NCBI GenBank assembly: GCA_016213675.1
Contig: JACQZW010000019.1
Span: 1-36,594 of the forward strand
Direction: 5' to 3'
Source of the DNA: Acidobacteriota bacterium
GTDB lineage: Bacteria; Acidobacteriota; Thermoanaerobaculia; Thermoanaerobaculales; Thermoanaerobaculaceae
Length of the DNA: 36,594 bases
The stretch's first letter is position 1. Every line of letters starts with the position of its first letter. Of this stretch, positions 22,803 to 32,415 are shown piece by piece. Made by a program: the position numbers and the translations under genes. The notes below the pieces were generated by a model that saw nothing but the letters and a program-made list of their open reading frames with translations, had not been told where the DNA came from and did not search any database.

Positions 22803-23429
22803 TCACCGCGAGTACAGCTCGACGATGAGCTGTTCCTGGATCGGCAGTCGAATGTCCTCACGTGTTGGCTGCGAGATCACCTTGCCACGGTAGTTCTCGG
22901 CGTCCAGCTCAAGCCACGGAGGCACACCTCGCCCCTGCGCGGTGTCGAGCGCCTCGTTGACCAGGGTGTTGGCGCGCAGCCCCTCATGGAGCGCGACGTC
23001 CTGGCCCACGCGCACCTGGAACGACGGCACGCTGACCTTGCGGCCGTTGACCAACACGTGTCCGTGGAGGACGAGCTGCCGCGCCTGCGCTCGCGACGAC
23101 GCGAAGCCCAGCGAGTAGACGACGTTGTCCAACCGCTGCTCGAGGAGGCGGAGCAGGTTCTCGCCGGTCACGCCCTTCTGGCGGGACGCCTCGGCGAAGT
23201 AGCGCCGGAACTGCGCCTCGAGGACGCCGTAGACGCGACGAACCCTCTGCTTCTCGCGGAGCTGCTGGCCGTACGGCTGCATCTTGTTGCGCCGCTTGCC
23301 GTGCTGGCCGGGCGCGTACGCGCGACGCTCGACCGCACACTTCTCCTTGAAGCATCTCTCGCCCTTCAGGAAGAGCTTCATCCCCTCGCGACGGCAAAGC
23401 CGACAGACCGCCCCTGTGTAACGTGCCAC
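22803..23429 (-). CDS. rpsD: 30S ribosomal protein S4
   Basis: S4 nucleates 30S assembly at the 16S rRNA five-way junction and often represses the alpha operon. The 208-residue protein starts at GTG 23429 (GGGAGGTT upstream) as [16 protein letters not shown]. Cys residues in CRLC and ERCFKEKC make it the zinc-binding form. The S4 RNA-binding domain ([18 protein letters not shown] in part, [14 protein letters not shown]) is intact. Confidence 0.98.
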   Translation of the reverse strand: MARYTGAVCRLCRREGMKLFLKGERCFKEKCAVERRAYAPGQHGKRRNKMQPYGQQLREKQRVRRVYGVLEAQFRRYFAEASRQKGVTGENLLRLLEQRLDNVVYSLGFASSRAQARQLVLHGHVLVNGRKVSVPSFQVRVGQDVALHEGLRANTLVNEALDTAQGRGVPPWLELDAENYRGKVISQPTREDIRLPIQEQLIVELYSR

Positions 23430-23439
23430 CGGAACCTCC

Positions 23440-23841
23440 CTAAACCCTGCGCCGCTTGGGCGGCCGACATCCGTTGTGCGGAATCGGCGTGGTGTCCTTG
23501 ATGCTCTTGATCTCGAGCCCGGAGGCCGCGAGCGCCCGAATGGCCGACTCGCGCCCCGCACCGGGTCCCTTGATCTCCACATCAATGGTGCGTACACCGT
23601 GCTCCTGCGCCTGGTCCGCCGCGTTTCGCGCGGCGAGCTGAGCGGCGTACGGCGTCCCCTTGCGGGAACCCTTGTAGCCGATCCGGCCGGCCGAGCTCCA
23701 GCACAGCGAGCCCCCGGTCGGGTCGGTGAACGTCACGATCGTGTTGTTGAAGGTCGCCTGGATATGCGCCACGGCGTGCGGCACGCTCTTGCGCTCGCGC
23801 TTCCGAGGGCCCTTCTTCGCGGTCTTGGTTGCCTTCGCCAT
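23440..23841 (-). CDS. rpsK: 30S ribosomal protein S11
   Basis: S11 lines the platform near the Shine-Dalgarno helix. The 133-residue protein has the [16 protein letters not shown] strand, [17 protein letters not shown] loop and C-terminal [18 protein letters not shown] tail that defines the family. It lies 15 bp after rpsM and 10 bp before rpsD. The short N-terminal Lys/Arg tail is normal. Confidence 0.98.
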   Translation of the reverse strand: MAKATKTAKKGPRKRERKSVPHAVAHIQATFNNTIVTFTDPTGGSLCWSSAGRIGYKGSRKGTPYAAQLAARNAADQAQEHGVRTIDVEIKGPGAGRESAIRALAASGLEIKSIKDTTPIPHNGCRPPKRRRV

Positions 23842-23856
23842 CCTCGTGCCTCCGGC

Positions 23857-24243
23857 CTACGTCTTCGTTGCCTTCTTCTTCTTGGCCACCGTGGCGCGCC
23901 GCGGGCCCTTGCGGGTGCGTGCGTTCGTGTGGGTGCGCTGGCCGCGGACCGGAAGGCCGCGGCGATGCCGGACACCGCGATAGCAGCCGATTTCCATCAG
24001 CCGCTTGATGTTCATCGCGACGTCCTTGCGCAGGTCACCCTCCACCGGGACTTCCGAGTCCTGCATCACGCGGACGATCCGGCGCACCTCGTCTTCAGAG
24101 AGGTCCTTGACCCGGGTCAGTCCGTCGACGTTCGCCTTGGCCAAGAGCTTCGAGGCCAGCGAGCGACCGATGCCGTAGATGTACGTCAAGCCGATCTCGA
24201 CGTGCTTGTTTGGGGGCAGATCGACGCCTACGATTCGAGCCAC
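23857..24243 (-). CDS. rpsM: 30S ribosomal protein S13
   Basis: S13 forms intersubunit bridges at the head of the 30S subunit. The 128-residue protein starts at GTG 24243, 12 nt after GGAGG, as [20 protein letters not shown]. It has the [10 protein letters not shown] helix-two-turns-helix motif and the [20 protein letters not shown] tail that reaches the P-site tRNA. A Lys-rich end of about 10 residues is slightly longer than usual. Confidence 0.98.
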   Translation of the reverse strand: MARIVGVDLPPNKHVEIGLTYIYGIGRSLASKLLAKANVDGLTRVKDLSEDEVRRIVRVMQDSEVPVEGDLRKDVAMNIKRLMEIGCYRGVRHRRGLPVRGQRTHTNARTRKGPRRATVAKKKKATKT

Positions 24244-24259
24244 GACACAACCTCCTCAA

Positions 24260-24373
24260 CTAGCCCTGGCGCTGCTTGTGCTTGGGGTTCTCACAGATCA
24301 CCCGCACGACGCCTTTGCGCACCACGATCTTGCACTTGCTGCAGATCTTCCGAACCGACGATCGAACCTTCAT
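24260..24373 (-). CDS. rpmJ: 50S ribosomal protein L36
   Basis: The 37-residue protein starts [15 protein letters not shown] and ends KHKQRQG. Cys11, Cys14, Cys27 and His32 form the zinc site of the C+ form. Its length is exactly standard. It lies between infA and rpsM, 16 bp before the rpsM start. Confidence 0.96.
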   Translation of the reverse strand: MKVRSSVRKICSKCKIVVRKGVVRVICENPKHKQRQG

Positions 24374-24479
24374 GACCGCGTCTCCTCGAGTCCTGAGTTT
24401 CCACTTCCTCCCGGAGTCCCCCGGATCCCTTGCCGTGCTCGGGCTCGGGAAGAGGCCGGTTCGCTCCGGCGAACCGCGC

Positions 24480-24698
24480 TCACTTGTACCTGTACACGAT
24501 GCGCCCGCGCGTCAGGTCGTACGGCGACAACTCAACGAGTACCTTGTCGCCCGGCAGGATGCGGATGAAGTGCTTCCGCATCTTGCCCGAAATGTGGGCG
24601 AGCACCTCGTGCCCATTCTCCAGCTCCACGCGGAACACCGCGTTGGGCAGCGATTCGATGACGGTGGCCATGACTTCGATGGCCTCCTCTTTCGCCAT
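24480..24698 (-). CDS. infA: Translation initiation factor IF-1
   Basis: IF-1 blocks the ribosomal A site during initiation. The 72-residue protein is a single OB fold, [20 protein letters not shown] onwards. It has the conserved [19 protein letters not shown] core and ends in the [12 protein letters not shown] tail. About 106 bp without a gene separate it from rpmJ; that gap contains no recognisable structure apart from the rpmJ ribosome-binding site. Confidence 0.98.
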   Translation of the reverse strand: MAKEEAIEVMATVIESLPNAVFRVELENGHEVLAHISGKMRKHFIRILPGDKVLVELSPYDLTRGRIVYRYK

Positions 24699-24707
24699 AC
24701 CCTCTCC

Positions 24708-25463
24708 CTACCTCCCGTCCACACCAAGTACCCGCGGCCCGTCCGACGTCACGGCCACCGAATACTCAAAATGGGCGGAAAGCTTACCGTCTTCGGTCCG
24801 CGCTGTCCAGCCGTCCTCGTCGATGACCACACCGGGCTTGCCCTGATTGATCATCGGCTCGATAGCCAGGACGAGTCCAGGCCGGAGCTCCGGTCCCCGA
24901 CCGGCCGGACCAAGGTTGTAGACCTGCGGGTCCTCGTGCAACGAGCGGCCAATGCCATGACCGACGAACTCGCGGACGACCGAGAACTCCGCGCCCTCCG
25001 CGTGCCGTTGGATCACGTCTCCGACATCGGTGAGACGCCGTCCGGGAGTCATCTGCTCGACCGCGCGGCCGAGGCACTCCCGGGTGACCCGGAGCAGCCG
25101 GTCGGCCTCCGGGGAGATCTCGCCAACCGGTACCGTCACGGCTGCGTCGCCGAAGTAGCCCTGCCAGACGACGCCGCAATCGATCGACAGGATGTCGCCG
25201 TCCTTGAGCTTCTGGGTTCGGGACGGGATTCCGTGGACAATCACGTCGTTCACCGACGTGCAGAGCGATGCGGGATAGCCACGGTAGCCCTTGAACGCCG
25301 GCCGCGCCCCGGCGGCGCGGATGTGATCCTCTGCGAGGGCATCCAGCTCGCCCGTGCTCGTCCCCGGGCGTGCAGCCTCGGCGACGAGACGCAGCGTCTC
25401 ATGGACCAGGACGTTGGCCTGGTGCATGGTTTCGAGTTCCGCGGCGCTCTTCAGCACGATCAC
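24708..25463 (-). CDS. map: Type I methionine aminopeptidase
   Basis: The 251-residue enzyme removes the initiator methionine from nascent proteins. Metal-ligand motifs are in place: the Asp of SIDCGVVWQGYFGDAA (two Asp), His of GHGIGRSLHE, Glu of AIEPM and a late Glu (HFEYSVAVT). KGYRGYPASLCTSVNDVIVHGIP (in two halves) lies at the S1 pocket. GTG 25463 overlaps the adk stop (GTGA) and has GAGGAG upstream. It is in the conserved secY-adk-map-infA order. Confidence 0.97.
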   Translation of the reverse strand: MIVLKSAAELETMHQANVLVHETLRLVAEAARPGTSTGELDALAEDHIRAAGARPAFKGYRGYPASLCTSVNDVIVHGIPSRTQKLKDGDILSIDCGVVWQGYFGDAAVTVPVGEISPEADRLLRVTRECLGRAVEQMTPGRRLTDVGDVIQRHAEGAEFSVVREFVGHGIGRSLHEDPQVYNLGPAGRGPELRPGLVLAIEPMINQGKPGVVIDEDGWTARTEDGKLSAHFEYSVAVTSDGPRVLGVDGR

Positions 25464-26128
25464 CGCTTCACGCTCCTCATACCGTCGCGCAGGCGGCCGT
25501 GAACCTGGTCCGGGGTGCCGGTGCCCGCGATCTCCCGGAGGATCCCCCGACCCCGGTAAAGGTCGAGCAGAGGAGCGGTCGCTGCCTTGTAGACCCGCAG
25601 CCGTTCGCGGATGGCACCATCGTGGTCGTCGTCCCGCAGGACCAGCCCGCTCCCGCAGCCGTCGCAGTTCGCACCGTCCTTGGGCGGATGGGCCGTGAGG
25701 TGGTAGACGGATCCGCATGCCGGGCACGACCTCCGGCCGGCCATGCGGGTCACCAGCTCCTCGTCCGGGACATCGAGGAAGAGGGCCACGTCAATCCGCC
25801 GGTTCAGCTCCGCCAGCAGTCCGTCGAGGAGGTGAGCCTGTGCGGTTGTTCGCGGATACCCGTCGTAGACGCAACCGACCGAGGCCTGCTGCGAGTGCAA
25901 CTGCCTGAGCAGCATCCTGCCGACGACCTCGTCCGGGACGAGTTCACCGCGGTTCATGAAGGCCTTCGCCTCGAGACCCGGAGCGGTGCCGCGGGCCACC
26001 TCGTCGCGGAGCAGGTCACCCGTCGAGATGTGCAGCAGCACGAACGCCTCGGCGAGGCGCCTTGCCTGCGTGCCCTTGCCGGCCCCCGGGGGGCCCAGCA
26101 GCACGACGTCGAGCGCGCGAGTCACCAT
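25460..26128 (-). CDS. adk: Adenylate kinase (zinc-LID type)
   Basis: The 222-residue enzyme interconverts AMP, ATP and ADP. The P-loop GPPGAGKGTQ lies near residue 11 and the AMP-binding STGDLLRDEV near 35. The LID domain (about 126-165) has two Cys pairs (CPAC and CDGC), so it binds structural zinc, unlike the E. coli enzyme. The Arg-rich RERLRVYKAATAPLLDLY segment follows. ATG 26128 lies 7 bp after secY; GTG 26125 is a possible alternative start because the GGGGAG is very close. Confidence 0.97.
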   Translation of the reverse strand: MVTRALDVVLLGPPGAGKGTQARRLAEAFVLLHISTGDLLRDEVARGTAPGLEAKAFMNRGELVPDEVVGRMLLRQLHSQQASVGCVYDGYPRTTAQAHLLDGLLAELNRRIDVALFLDVPDEELVTRMAGRRSCPACGSVYHLTAHPPKDGANCDGCGSGLVLRDDDHDGAIRERLRVYKAATAPLLDLYRGRGILREIAGTGTPDQVHGRLRDGMRSVKR

Positions 26129-26135
26129 CTCCCCG

Positions 26136-27518
26136 TCAACCCCGGCGCCCGCGGATGCGCCGGCCCTTGACGAACCCGTCGTAGTGACGCATCACCATCT
26201 GCGCCTCGATCTGCTGCACCGTGTCCATTGCCACGCCGACCACGATCAGCAGCGACGTGCCGCCGAAGTAGAACTTGACCCCGAGCCCTTCGGTGATGAA
26301 CCTCGGGATCGCGGCATCGAGCCATCCACCGATGAACGGGATGGTGGCGACCTTGAAGCCGGTCAGCAGGACCTCGGGGAGGATCGCGACGAGCGACAGG
26401 TAGATCGCACCGACCAGCGTGATCCTGGTCAGGATCGTGTCGATGAAGTCCGCCGTCCGCTGGCCGGGACGGATACCGGGGATGAACCCACCGTACTTCC
26501 GCATGTTCTCGGCGGTGTCCTGCGGGTTGAAGATGATCGAGGTGTAGAAGTAGCAGAAGAAGATGATCGAGATCACGTAGACCAGGTTGTAGAGCGGCTC
26601 GCCCCAGGACAACGCCCGCGTGATCGCCTTGACCACCGGAGAATCGATCATCTGGCCGATCGTCTGCGGGAACGACAGGATCGATGCGGCGAAGATAACC
26701 GGGATGACGCCGCCGGTGTTGAGGCGGAGCGGCAGGTACGTGCTCTGGCCGCCGTAGACCTTGCGGCCCACGACGCGCTTGGCGTACTGCACCGGGATGC
26801 GACGCTGCGCCCGCTCCATGAGCACGATCGCACCGACGACGACCACGGCGAACACCATGAAGATCACCGCCGTGAAGATGCTCATGCTCCCCGTGCGGAT
26901 GTCCTCGATCGTGTTGAAGATCGCCGCCGGGAGGCCGACGACGATGCCCGCGAAGATGATCAGGGAAATGCCGTTGCCCACGCCACGCTCGGTGATCTGC
27001 TCGCCGAGCCACATGACGAAGGCCGTGCCGGTGGTCAACGTGAGAATGGTGAGCAGCCTGAACCCCCATCCGGGCGCCGGCACCAGGGGCGCGCCGCCGG
27101 GAGCGCTGGTCTGCTCGAGGAAGAACGAGATACCCATCGACTGGATGATCGACAGCACCACCGTTCCGTAGCGGGTGTACTGGGTGATCTTCTTCCGCCC
27201 GAGATCCCCTTCCTTGGAGAGCTTCTCCAGGTAGGGCCAGACCACGGTAAGGAGCTGCAGGATGATCGATGACGAGATGTAGGGCATGATGCCGAGGGCG
27301 AAGATCGTCATGCGCCCGAGTGCGCCGCCCGAGAACAGGTTCAGAAAGCCGAGGATCGTGCCCGAGGCCTGCTTGGTGAACTCCTCGATCGCGTTCGGAT
27401 CGACTCCCGGCACCGGGATGAACGCGCCGAAGCGGTACACCGCCAGCAGCAGGAATGTGAACAGGACCCGCTTGCGCAGGTCGGGGATCGCGAAGATGTT
27501 GCGCAGGCTCTCGATCAT
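26136..27518 (-). CDS. secY: Protein translocase subunit SecY
   Basis: The 460-residue core channel of the Sec translocon has ten predicted helices. Helix 1 (about residues 18-38) is followed by the plug region, then [18 protein letters not shown] loop (here [21 protein letters not shown], split) and the final helices with the cytoplasmic C5 loop near [15 protein letters not shown]. It exports unfolded proteins with SecA, SecE and SecG, none of which are in the window. Its ATG overlaps the rplO stop (ATGA). Length is slightly above the 435-443 typical of enterics. Confidence 0.98.
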   Translation of the reverse strand: MIESLRNIFAIPDLRKRVLFTFLLLAVYRFGAFIPVPGVDPNAIEEFTKQASGTILGFLNLFSGGALGRMTIFALGIMPYISSSIILQLLTVVWPYLEKLSKEGDLGRKKITQYTRYGTVVLSIIQSMGISFFLEQTSAPGGAPLVPAPGWGFRLLTILTLTTGTAFVMWLGEQITERGVGNGISLIIFAGIVVGLPAAIFNTIEDIRTGSMSIFTAVIFMVFAVVVVGAIVLMERAQRRIPVQYAKRVVGRKVYGGQSTYLPLRLNTGGVIPVIFAASILSFPQTIGQMIDSPVVKAITRALSWGEPLYNLVYVISIIFFCYFYTSIIFNPQDTAENMRKYGGFIPGIRPGQRTADFIDTILTRITLVGAIYLSLVAILPEVLLTGFKVATIPFIGGWLDAAIPRFITEGLGVKFYFGGTSLLIVVGVAMDTVQQIEAQMVMRHYDGFVKGRRIRGRRG

Positions 27519-27961
27519 CGGCCGATCACCTCGCAGCGGCCTCCGGCAGACTGGATGATCTCCAGCGCCTTCTTGGAGAACTTGTGCGCCTTGACCACGA
27601 GGTCACGGGTCAGCGTCCCGTCGCCGAGGACCTTGAGGCCATCACGCAGATCGGACACCACGCCCTCCGCCAGTAATACCTCCGGGGTGACCTCGGAACC
27701 GGCGGGGAAACGCTCGAGCTGCCCGACGTTCACGATCGCGAACTCGGTGCGGAAGATGTTGGTGAAGCCGCGCTTCGGCAAGCGACGCACGAGGGGCATC
27801 TGGCCGCCCTCGAAGTTGCGCTTCTGCTTGGTCCCCGAGCGGGAGCCCTGGCCCTTGTGGCCACGCCCGGCGGTCTTCCCGTTGCCCGAACCCGGCCCGC
27901 GTCCGACCCGCTTGCGGTCCTTGGTCGAGCCCTTCCTCGGTGAGAGATTGTGGAGCTCCAT
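27515..27961 (-). CDS. rplO: 50S ribosomal protein L15
   Basis: The 148-residue protein begins [20 protein letters not shown] and has the Gly/Lys/Arg-rich N-terminal arm [16 protein letters not shown] that threads into 23S rRNA. The globular domain around [19 protein letters not shown] is intact. It is a late 50S assembly protein. It is coupled to secY by a 4-bp overlap, as in many bacteria. Confidence 0.98.
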   Translation of the reverse strand: MELHNLSPRKGSTKDRKRVGRGPGSGNGKTAGRGHKGQGSRSGTKQKRNFEGGQMPLVRRLPKRGFTNIFRTEFAIVNVGQLERFPAGSEVTPEVLLAEGVVSDLRDGLKVLGDGTLTRDLVVKAHKFSKKALEIIQSAGGRCEVIGR

Positions 27962-27963
27962 GA

Positions 27964-28176
27964 CTACTCCTGGGCGGGTTCGACCCGCACGATGTGGGCT
28001 ACCTTGGCGATCATTCCGCGCGTGTAGCCGTTGTCAGGCAGGACCACCGACGAACCGATGCGGCGGAGCCCCAGCCCGTCCCTGAGGACGCGCTTGATCC
28101 GCTCCTGGTTGCCGATCCCGCTCGCGATCTGGATGATCCGGAGTTTGGCCTGGACCGCCTTCTTCCGCGTGGTCAT
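27964..28176 (-). CDS. rpmD: 50S ribosomal protein L30
   Basis: The 70-residue protein has the L30 fold signature [20 protein letters not shown] and [14 protein letters not shown]; it ends [12 protein letters not shown]. It is about ten residues longer than E. coli L30 because of the N- and C-termini. The start (ATG 28176) overlaps the rpsE stop by 4 bp. Confidence 0.97.
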   Translation of the reverse strand: MTTRKKAVQAKLRIIQIASGIGNQERIKRVLRDGLGLRRIGSSVVLPDNGYTRGMIAKVAHIVRVEPAQE

Positions 28177-28706
28177 ACCTGCACCTCCGGAAGCGGGCCG
28201 CTCGGCCGCTCGACCTCCTCGACCACCTCGGCCTCGATGACGCGCCGCTTGTGGCTGGCCTCCTCGGACGTGGTGAGTTGCTCGAGGGCCTCGAAGGTCG
28301 CCCGCACGATGTTGTGCGGGTTGTTGGTGCCGAGCGACTTGGTGAGGATGTCCTGGATCCCGGCAGCCTCGGCGATGGCGCGCACCGCACCGCCGGCGAT
28401 GACGCCGGTCCCCGGCGACGCCGGGCGGAGCAGGACCCGGCCGGCTCCGAAGTGCCCGATCACCTCGTGGGGGATCGTGCTGCCGGTCCGCCGGACGCTG
28501 ACCATCGCGCGGCGTGCCGCGTCCGTGCCCTTGCGGATCGCCGCGGGCACCTCGCGCGCCTTGCCGGTGCCGAACCCGACCCGGCCGTTTCCGTCACCTA
28601 CGACGACGAGGGCGGAGAAGGAGAAGTTCTTACCACCCTTCACCACCTTGGTGACGCGGTTGATGCTGACCACGTGATCGATGAACTGGGACTCGCGCTC
28701 TGCCAT
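28173..28706 (-). CDS. rpsE: 30S ribosomal protein S5
   Basis: S5 contributes to decoding accuracy. The 177-residue protein has the N-terminal double-stranded-RNA-binding-like domain ([19 protein letters not shown] in the first 30 residues, [19 protein letters not shown]) and the C-terminal domain with [19 protein letters not shown]. The spectinomycin-region loop TKVVKGG has wild-type form. A short acidic C-terminal tail follows. Confidence 0.98.
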   Translation of the reverse strand: MAERESQFIDHVVSINRVTKVVKGGKNFSFSALVVVGDGNGRVGFGTGKAREVPAAIRKGTDAARRAMVSVRRTGSTIPHEVIGHFGAGRVLLRPASPGTGVIAGGAVRAIAEAAGIQDILTKSLGTNNPHNIVRATFEALEQLTTSEEASHKRRVIEAEVVEEVERPSGPLPEVQV

Positions 28707-28715
28707 CGTCTACCC

Positions 28716-29084
28716 CTAGAACTTCAGTCCGGCTTCTCGAGCCGCGTCCGCCAGTTCCTTCACCACTCCGTGGTAACGGAAACCGGCGCGATCAAACACC
28801 ACCGTGGAGATTCCCTTCTCTTGCGCACGGGCCGCGATGACCTTCCCCACCGCGCGGCCCGCCGCCTTGTTGCCGCCGTGAGAGAGCCCCTCTAGAACGG
28901 CCTTCTCGCGCGTCGACGCTGCCACGAGCGTGACGCCGTGAACATCGTCGATGAGCTGGACGGAAACATGCTGGAGGGAACGGAACACCGCCAACCTCGG
29001 GCGCTCGGGCGATCCGGAGACCACCTTGCGGATCCGCAGGTGAATGCGGGCACGCCGTTGCTTGCGATCCGTGAGCTTCGCCAT
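28716..29084 (-). CDS. rplR: 50S ribosomal protein L18
   Basis: The 122-residue 5S rRNA-binding protein has an Arg/Lys-rich start (DRKQRRARIHLRIRKVVSG), then RPRLAVFRSLQHVSVQLIDD and the C-terminal FDRAGFRYHGVVKELADAAR helix. Length and order (rplF-rplR-rpsE) are standard. Confidence 0.98.
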   Translation of the reverse strand: MAKLTDRKQRRARIHLRIRKVVSGSPERPRLAVFRSLQHVSVQLIDDVHGVTLVAASTREKAVLEGLSHGGNKAAGRAVGKVIAARAQEKGISTVVFDRAGFRYHGVVKELADAAREAGLKF

Positions 29085-29088
29085 GGCC

Positions 29089-29631
29089 CTACGCTCCCGA
29101 TTTCCCGGCCTTGAGCTTCAAGACCTCGTTGGAGTACTTGACGCCCTTGCCCTTGTAAGCATCTGGCGGCCGGGCGGCGCGGATCTCCGCGGCCACCTGC
29201 CCCACCATCTGTTTGTCGATCCCCTCGATGGTCAGCCGGTTAGCCTTGGCATCGTAGGCAACTGAGATCCCGTCCGGAACGTCGAAGACAACCGGATGCG
29301 AGTACCCGAGGGCCAGCGAAACCACGCGCGGGCTCTTCAGCTCGGCCTTGAAGCCCACGCCGACGATGTCAAGCTCCCGCTTGAATCCCGAGGTCACGCC
29401 GGTCACGGCGTTCGCGAGCAGCGCTCGAGTGAGGCCATGGAGGGCGCGCACGTGCCGCTCGTCGCTGGCGCGGCTGACCACCACCGTGCCGCCCTCGACG
29501 GCAACGCTGATCGAGGCGTGCACGGGCTGCAGCAAGGCGCCCTTGGGGCCTTTCACCTGGACCACGCCGTTACCGACGTGCACTTGCACGCCCGACGGCA
29601 ACGGGATTGGGTTCTTGCCGATTCGAGACAT
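29089..29631 (-). CDS. rplF: 50S ribosomal protein L6
   Basis: The 180-residue protein starts at ATG 29631 (MSRIGKNPIPLPSGV; GAGGGGG upstream). It has two related alpha/beta domains and the C-terminal signature ARPPDAYKGKGVKYSNEVL, which contacts the sarcin-ricin region of 23S rRNA. A longer open frame upstream is not used because it lacks the family N-terminus. Confidence 0.98.
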   Translation of the reverse strand: MSRIGKNPIPLPSGVQVHVGNGVVQVKGPKGALLQPVHASISVAVEGGTVVVSRASDERHVRALHGLTRALLANAVTGVTSGFKRELDIVGVGFKAELKSPRVVSLALGYSHPVVFDVPDGISVAYDAKANRLTIEGIDKQMVGQVAAEIRAARPPDAYKGKGVKYSNEVLKLKAGKSGA

Positions 29632-29641
29632 TGCAACCCCC

Positions 29642-30040
29642 TCACCACACGCGGCACATGACTTCGCCACCCAGGCGCTGCTCGCGCGCCCTGGCGTCGG
29701 TCATGAGACCCCTGGAGGTCGAGACCACGGCGATCCCAATGCCCCCGCGAACTTGCTTGAGATCGTCCACTCCGTTGTACACGCGCCGGCCTGGGCGGGA
29801 CACCCGATCCAGACCCTTGATGACCGGTTCACCTTCGGAGGTGTAGCGCAAGTAGAGGCGAATCGTCGCCTGCGGGCCTTCCTCCAGGACCTTGAAAGTT
29901 CGGATGAAGCCTTCCTCCTGGAAGATCTTCGCGAGTTCCAGCTTGAGCTTGGACGCCGGGACGTCGCAGCGGTCCTTGCCCGCCTGCGCGGCGTTTCGGA
30001 CGCGGGTCAGGAAGTCGGCGATCGGATCAGTCATGGTCAT
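29642..30040 (-). CDS. rpsH: 30S ribosomal protein S8
   Basis: S8 binds the central domain of 16S rRNA and in E. coli regulates the spc operon. The 132-residue protein has MTDPIADFLTRVRNAAQAGK, the SKLKLELAKIFQEEGFI helix, RPGRRVYNGVDDLKQVRGG and the STSRGLMTDARAREQRLGGE C-terminus. ATG 30040 has GGGGG 8 nt upstream; ATG 30034 would drop two residues. Confidence 0.98.
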   Translation of the reverse strand: MTMTDPIADFLTRVRNAAQAGKDRCDVPASKLKLELAKIFQEEGFIRTFKVLEEGPQATIRLYLRYTSEGEPVIKGLDRVSRPGRRVYNGVDDLKQVRGGIGIAVVSTSRGLMTDARAREQRLGGEVMCRVW

Positions 30041-30052
30041 AGCGCCAACCCC

Positions 30053-30238
30053 CTACCAGCTCGCCTTGGTGACGCCCGGGAGATAACCCTCGAGCGCGAG
30101 CTTGCGGAAGCAGAGACGGCAAAGCTCGAACTTGCGCATATAGGCGCGGGGACGACCGCACAGCTTGCAGCGGTTGCGGTGACGCACGTGGAATTTCGGC
30201 GTTCTACGGTTCTTCGCGATGTGACACAGTCGAGCCAC
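30053..30238 (-). CDS. rpsN: 30S ribosomal protein S14, type Z
   Basis: The 61-residue short form has two CxxC pairs (Cys24/27 in CKLC and Cys40/43 in CRLC) binding zinc, and the tail [15 protein letters not shown]. This zinc-dependent S14 differs from the about 100-residue cysteine-free form found in enterics. It lies between rplE and rpsH as expected. Confidence 0.98.
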   Translation of the reverse strand: MARLCHIAKNRRTPKFHVRHRNRCKLCGRPRAYMRKFELCRLCFRKLALEGYLPGVTKASW

Positions 30239-30247
30239 GGCGTCCTC

Positions 30248-30790
30248 CTACCCCTTCACAAAGGGAAAGCCCAGCTCCTGCAGGAGGAAGCGGGCCTGGT
30301 CGTCGGTCTGGGCGGTGGTGACCACGGTGATGTTCATCCCCTTGGGAAACTCGACCTTGGTGTAGTCGATCTCCGGGAAGATCAAGTGGTCTTTCACGCC
30401 CATGGTGTAGTTTCCGCGACCGTCGAAACCCTTCGCCGACAGCCCGCGGAAATCGCGCACCCGTGGTAGTGCGATGTTCACGAGGCGGTCGAGGAACTCA
30501 TACATACGTTCGCGGCGCAGAGTCACCGAGCAGCCGATCTGCATCCCCATCCGCAACTTGAACTGCGCGATCGACTTCCGCGCCTTGCGCACGACGGGCT
30601 TTTGACCCGTGATGGCGGTCAGCTCTTCGATCGCCTGGTCGAGGATCTTGGCGTTGCGAGACGCTTCACCCGTCCCGATGTTGCACACGACCTTGGTGAT
30701 CCGCGGAATCGCCATGGGGTTGGAGATGCCGAACTCACTCTTGAGCCTCGGCACCACGTCCTTCTGGTATTTCTCCTGCAAGCGCGCCAC
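30248..30790 (-). CDS. rplE: 50S ribosomal protein L5
   Basis: L5 binds 5S rRNA and contacts P-site tRNA. The 180-residue protein starts at GTG 30790 (GGGAGGG upstream) as [20 protein letters not shown]. It has [37 protein letters not shown] and the [21 protein letters not shown]-terminus. Length is standard. Confidence 0.98.
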   Translation of the reverse strand: MARLQEKYQKDVVPRLKSEFGISNPMAIPRITKVVCNIGTGEASRNAKILDQAIEELTAITGQKPVVRKARKSIAQFKLRMGMQIGCSVTLRRERMYEFLDRLVNIALPRVRDFRGLSAKGFDGRGNYTMGVKDHLIFPEIDYTKVEFPKGMNITVVTTAQTDDQARFLLQELGFPFVKG

Positions 30791-30806
30791 CGTACCCTCC
30801 CTTCCC

Positions 30807-31133
30807 CTATTGGTCGAGAATCGCGCCGTCCCTCTTGGCGAACCGCACCTTGCGGCCATCCTCGAGGAGCTTGAAACCGACACGGCTTGGCTCGCCGCTG
30901 TCGGTCGAAATCACCTTGACGTTCGAGACATGGATCGGCGCCTCGCGCTGCACGATGCCACCCGTCACCCCCGCCCGCGGGTTGGGCTTGGTGTGACGCT
31001 TGATCATGTTGACGTGCTCCACGACGACCCGGCTCTTGGCACGGTCGGTGCGCAGGACCTTGCCCCGCTTGCCCTTGTCCTTGCCGGTGATGACCAGGAC
31101 CTGGTCGCCCTTCTTGACTTTCGTAGATGCCAT
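30807..31133 (-). CDS. rplX: 50S ribosomal protein L24
   Basis: The 108-residue protein has the KOW motif [20 protein letters not shown] in its first 30 residues and the [20 protein letters not shown] loop. L24 is an initiator of 50S assembly. ATG 31133 has GGAGG 6 nt upstream; a GTG at 31136 is possible but less likely. Confidence 0.97.
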   Translation of the reverse strand: MASTKVKKGDQVLVITGKDKGKRGKVLRTDRAKSRVVVEHVNMIKRHTKPNPRAGVTGGIVQREAPIHVSNVKVISTDSGEPSRVGFKLLEDGRKVRFAKRDGAILDQ

Positions 31134-31142
31134 CACCGCCTC

Positions 31143-31514
31143 CTACAACACTTCCGGTGCGAGCGAGACGATCTTCATGAACCGTCGCTCACGCAGCTCA
31201 CGGGCCACCGGCCCGAACACCCGCGTACCGACGGGCTCTTTCTGTGCGTTGATCAAGACCGCCGCGTTGTCGTCGAAGCGGATGTACGACCCGTCCTTGC
31301 GACGGTAGGTGCGACGGGTGCGGACGATCACGACCTTGACGACCGTCCCTTTCTTCACCTGGGAATCGGGGACAGCTTCCTTGACCGCGCACACGACGAT
31401 GTCGCCCAATCCGGCGTAGCGGCCGGCCGTGGAGCCACCCAACTGCCGGATCGCCATCACCTTCTTGGCGCCGGAGTTGTCGGCCACCGTCAGCATTGTT
31501 CGCATCTGGATCAT
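31143..31514 (-). CDS. rplN: 50S ribosomal protein L14
   Basis: The 123-residue beta-barrel protein begins [20 protein letters not shown] and shows [40 protein letters not shown] and the closing [12 protein letters not shown]. It forms an intersubunit bridge. Length matches the usual 122-123. Confidence 0.98.
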   Translation of the reverse strand: MIQMRTMLTVADNSGAKKVMAIRQLGGSTAGRYAGLGDIVVCAVKEAVPDSQVKKGTVVKVVIVRTRRTYRRKDGSYIRFDDNAAVLINAQKEPVGTRVFGPVARELRERRFMKIVSLAPEVL

Positions 31515-31524
31515 GGCCGCCTCC

Positions 31525-31788
31525 CTACGAAGCCCGCTCGATCACTCGAACGACACGGAATCGCTTGTTTCGCGACAGGGGGCGACACTCCAGGATCTGA
31601 ACCTTGTCGCCCACCTTGCAGTCGTTGGATTCGTCGTGAGCCATGAACTTGCGGGAGCGCTTCACGAACCGGTGGTAGAGCTTGTGGATTACCACGCTCT
31701 CCACCCTCACGACCACAGTCTTGTTCATCCCGGCGGAGACTATGGTCCCCACCTTCGCGGTCTTCTTGGTGTTTGCGGTCTCTTCCAT
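31525..31788 (-). CDS. rpsQ: 30S ribosomal protein S17
   Basis: The 87-residue OB-fold protein has [18 protein letters not shown] and the [19 protein letters not shown] segment, followed by [20 protein letters not shown]17 is a primary 16S rRNA binder. It lies in the standard rpmC-rpsQ-rplN order with a 3-bp gap after rpmC. Confidence 0.98.
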   Translation of the reverse strand: MEETANTKKTAKVGTIVSAGMNKTVVVRVESVVIHKLYHRFVKRSRKFMAHDESNDCKVGDKVQILECRPLSRNKRFRVVRVIERAS

Positions 31789-31791
31789 GAC

Positions 31792-31989
31792 TCACTCCGC
31801 TTCGGCGAGGCGCTGGGCGAGGATCGTCTGCACTCGGGCGATGTCTTTGCGCACGAGGCGGATCTTCACCGGGTTCTCGATCTGTCCTGTGGCCTTTTGG
31901 AAGCGCAGCTTGAAGAGCTGCTCACGAAGCTCAGCCTCCGACCGACGCAACTCCTCGATGGACCGTTCACGCAGTTCCCGTGCTTTCAT
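31792..31989 (-). CDS. rpmC: 50S ribosomal protein L29
   Basis: The 65-residue two-helix protein begins [20 protein letters not shown] and has [20 protein letters not shown], the L29 signature. It sits at the tunnel exit near the SRP and trigger-factor docking site. ATG 31989 overlaps the rplP stop by 4 bp. Confidence 0.97.
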   Translation of the reverse strand: MKARELRERSIEELRRSEAELREQLFKLRFQKATGQIENPVKIRLVRKDIARVQTILAQRLAEAE

Positions 31990-32402
31990 CGTACCTGCCC
32001 CCGGATCACGAACCGCGTCCGGAGCGGTAGCTTGTGCGAGGCCAACCGCATCGCTTCGCGAGCCACGTCTTCCGGCACGCCCTCCATCTCATAGAGGATC
32101 CGCGCCGGCTTCACCACGCAGACCCACTCCTCCGGCGCACCCTTGCCCTTGCCCATGCGCGTTTCCGCCGGCTTCTTGGTGATCGGCTTGTCCGGGAAGA
32201 TGCGGATCCAGATCTTGCCCCCGCGCTTGACGTGCCGCGTCATGGCAATACGGGCCGCCTCGATCTGACGAGCGGAAACCCAGCCCGGCTCCAGGGCCTG
32301 CAGCCCGAAGTCGCCGAACGACAGCTCACCGCCGCGGGTCGCCAGCCCCCGCCGGCGCCCCCGCTGCTGTTTGCGGAACTTCACCTTCTTCGGCATCAAC
32401 AT
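31986..32402 (-). CDS. rplP: 50S ribosomal protein L16
   Basis: The 138-residue protein starts [19 protein letters not shown] and includes the [24 protein letters not shown] core (here [20 protein letters not shown]) and [20 protein letters not shown]. It organises the A-site region of 23S rRNA. Length and context are standard. Confidence 0.98.
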   Translation of the reverse strand: MLMPKKVKFRKQQRGRRRGLATRGGELSFGDFGLQALEPGWVSARQIEAARIAMTRHVKRGGKIWIRIFPDKPITKKPAETRMGKGKGAPEEWVCVVKPARILYEMEGVPEDVAREAMRLASHKLPLRTRFVIRGQVR

Positions 32403-32415
32403 GGCAGCACCTCAC

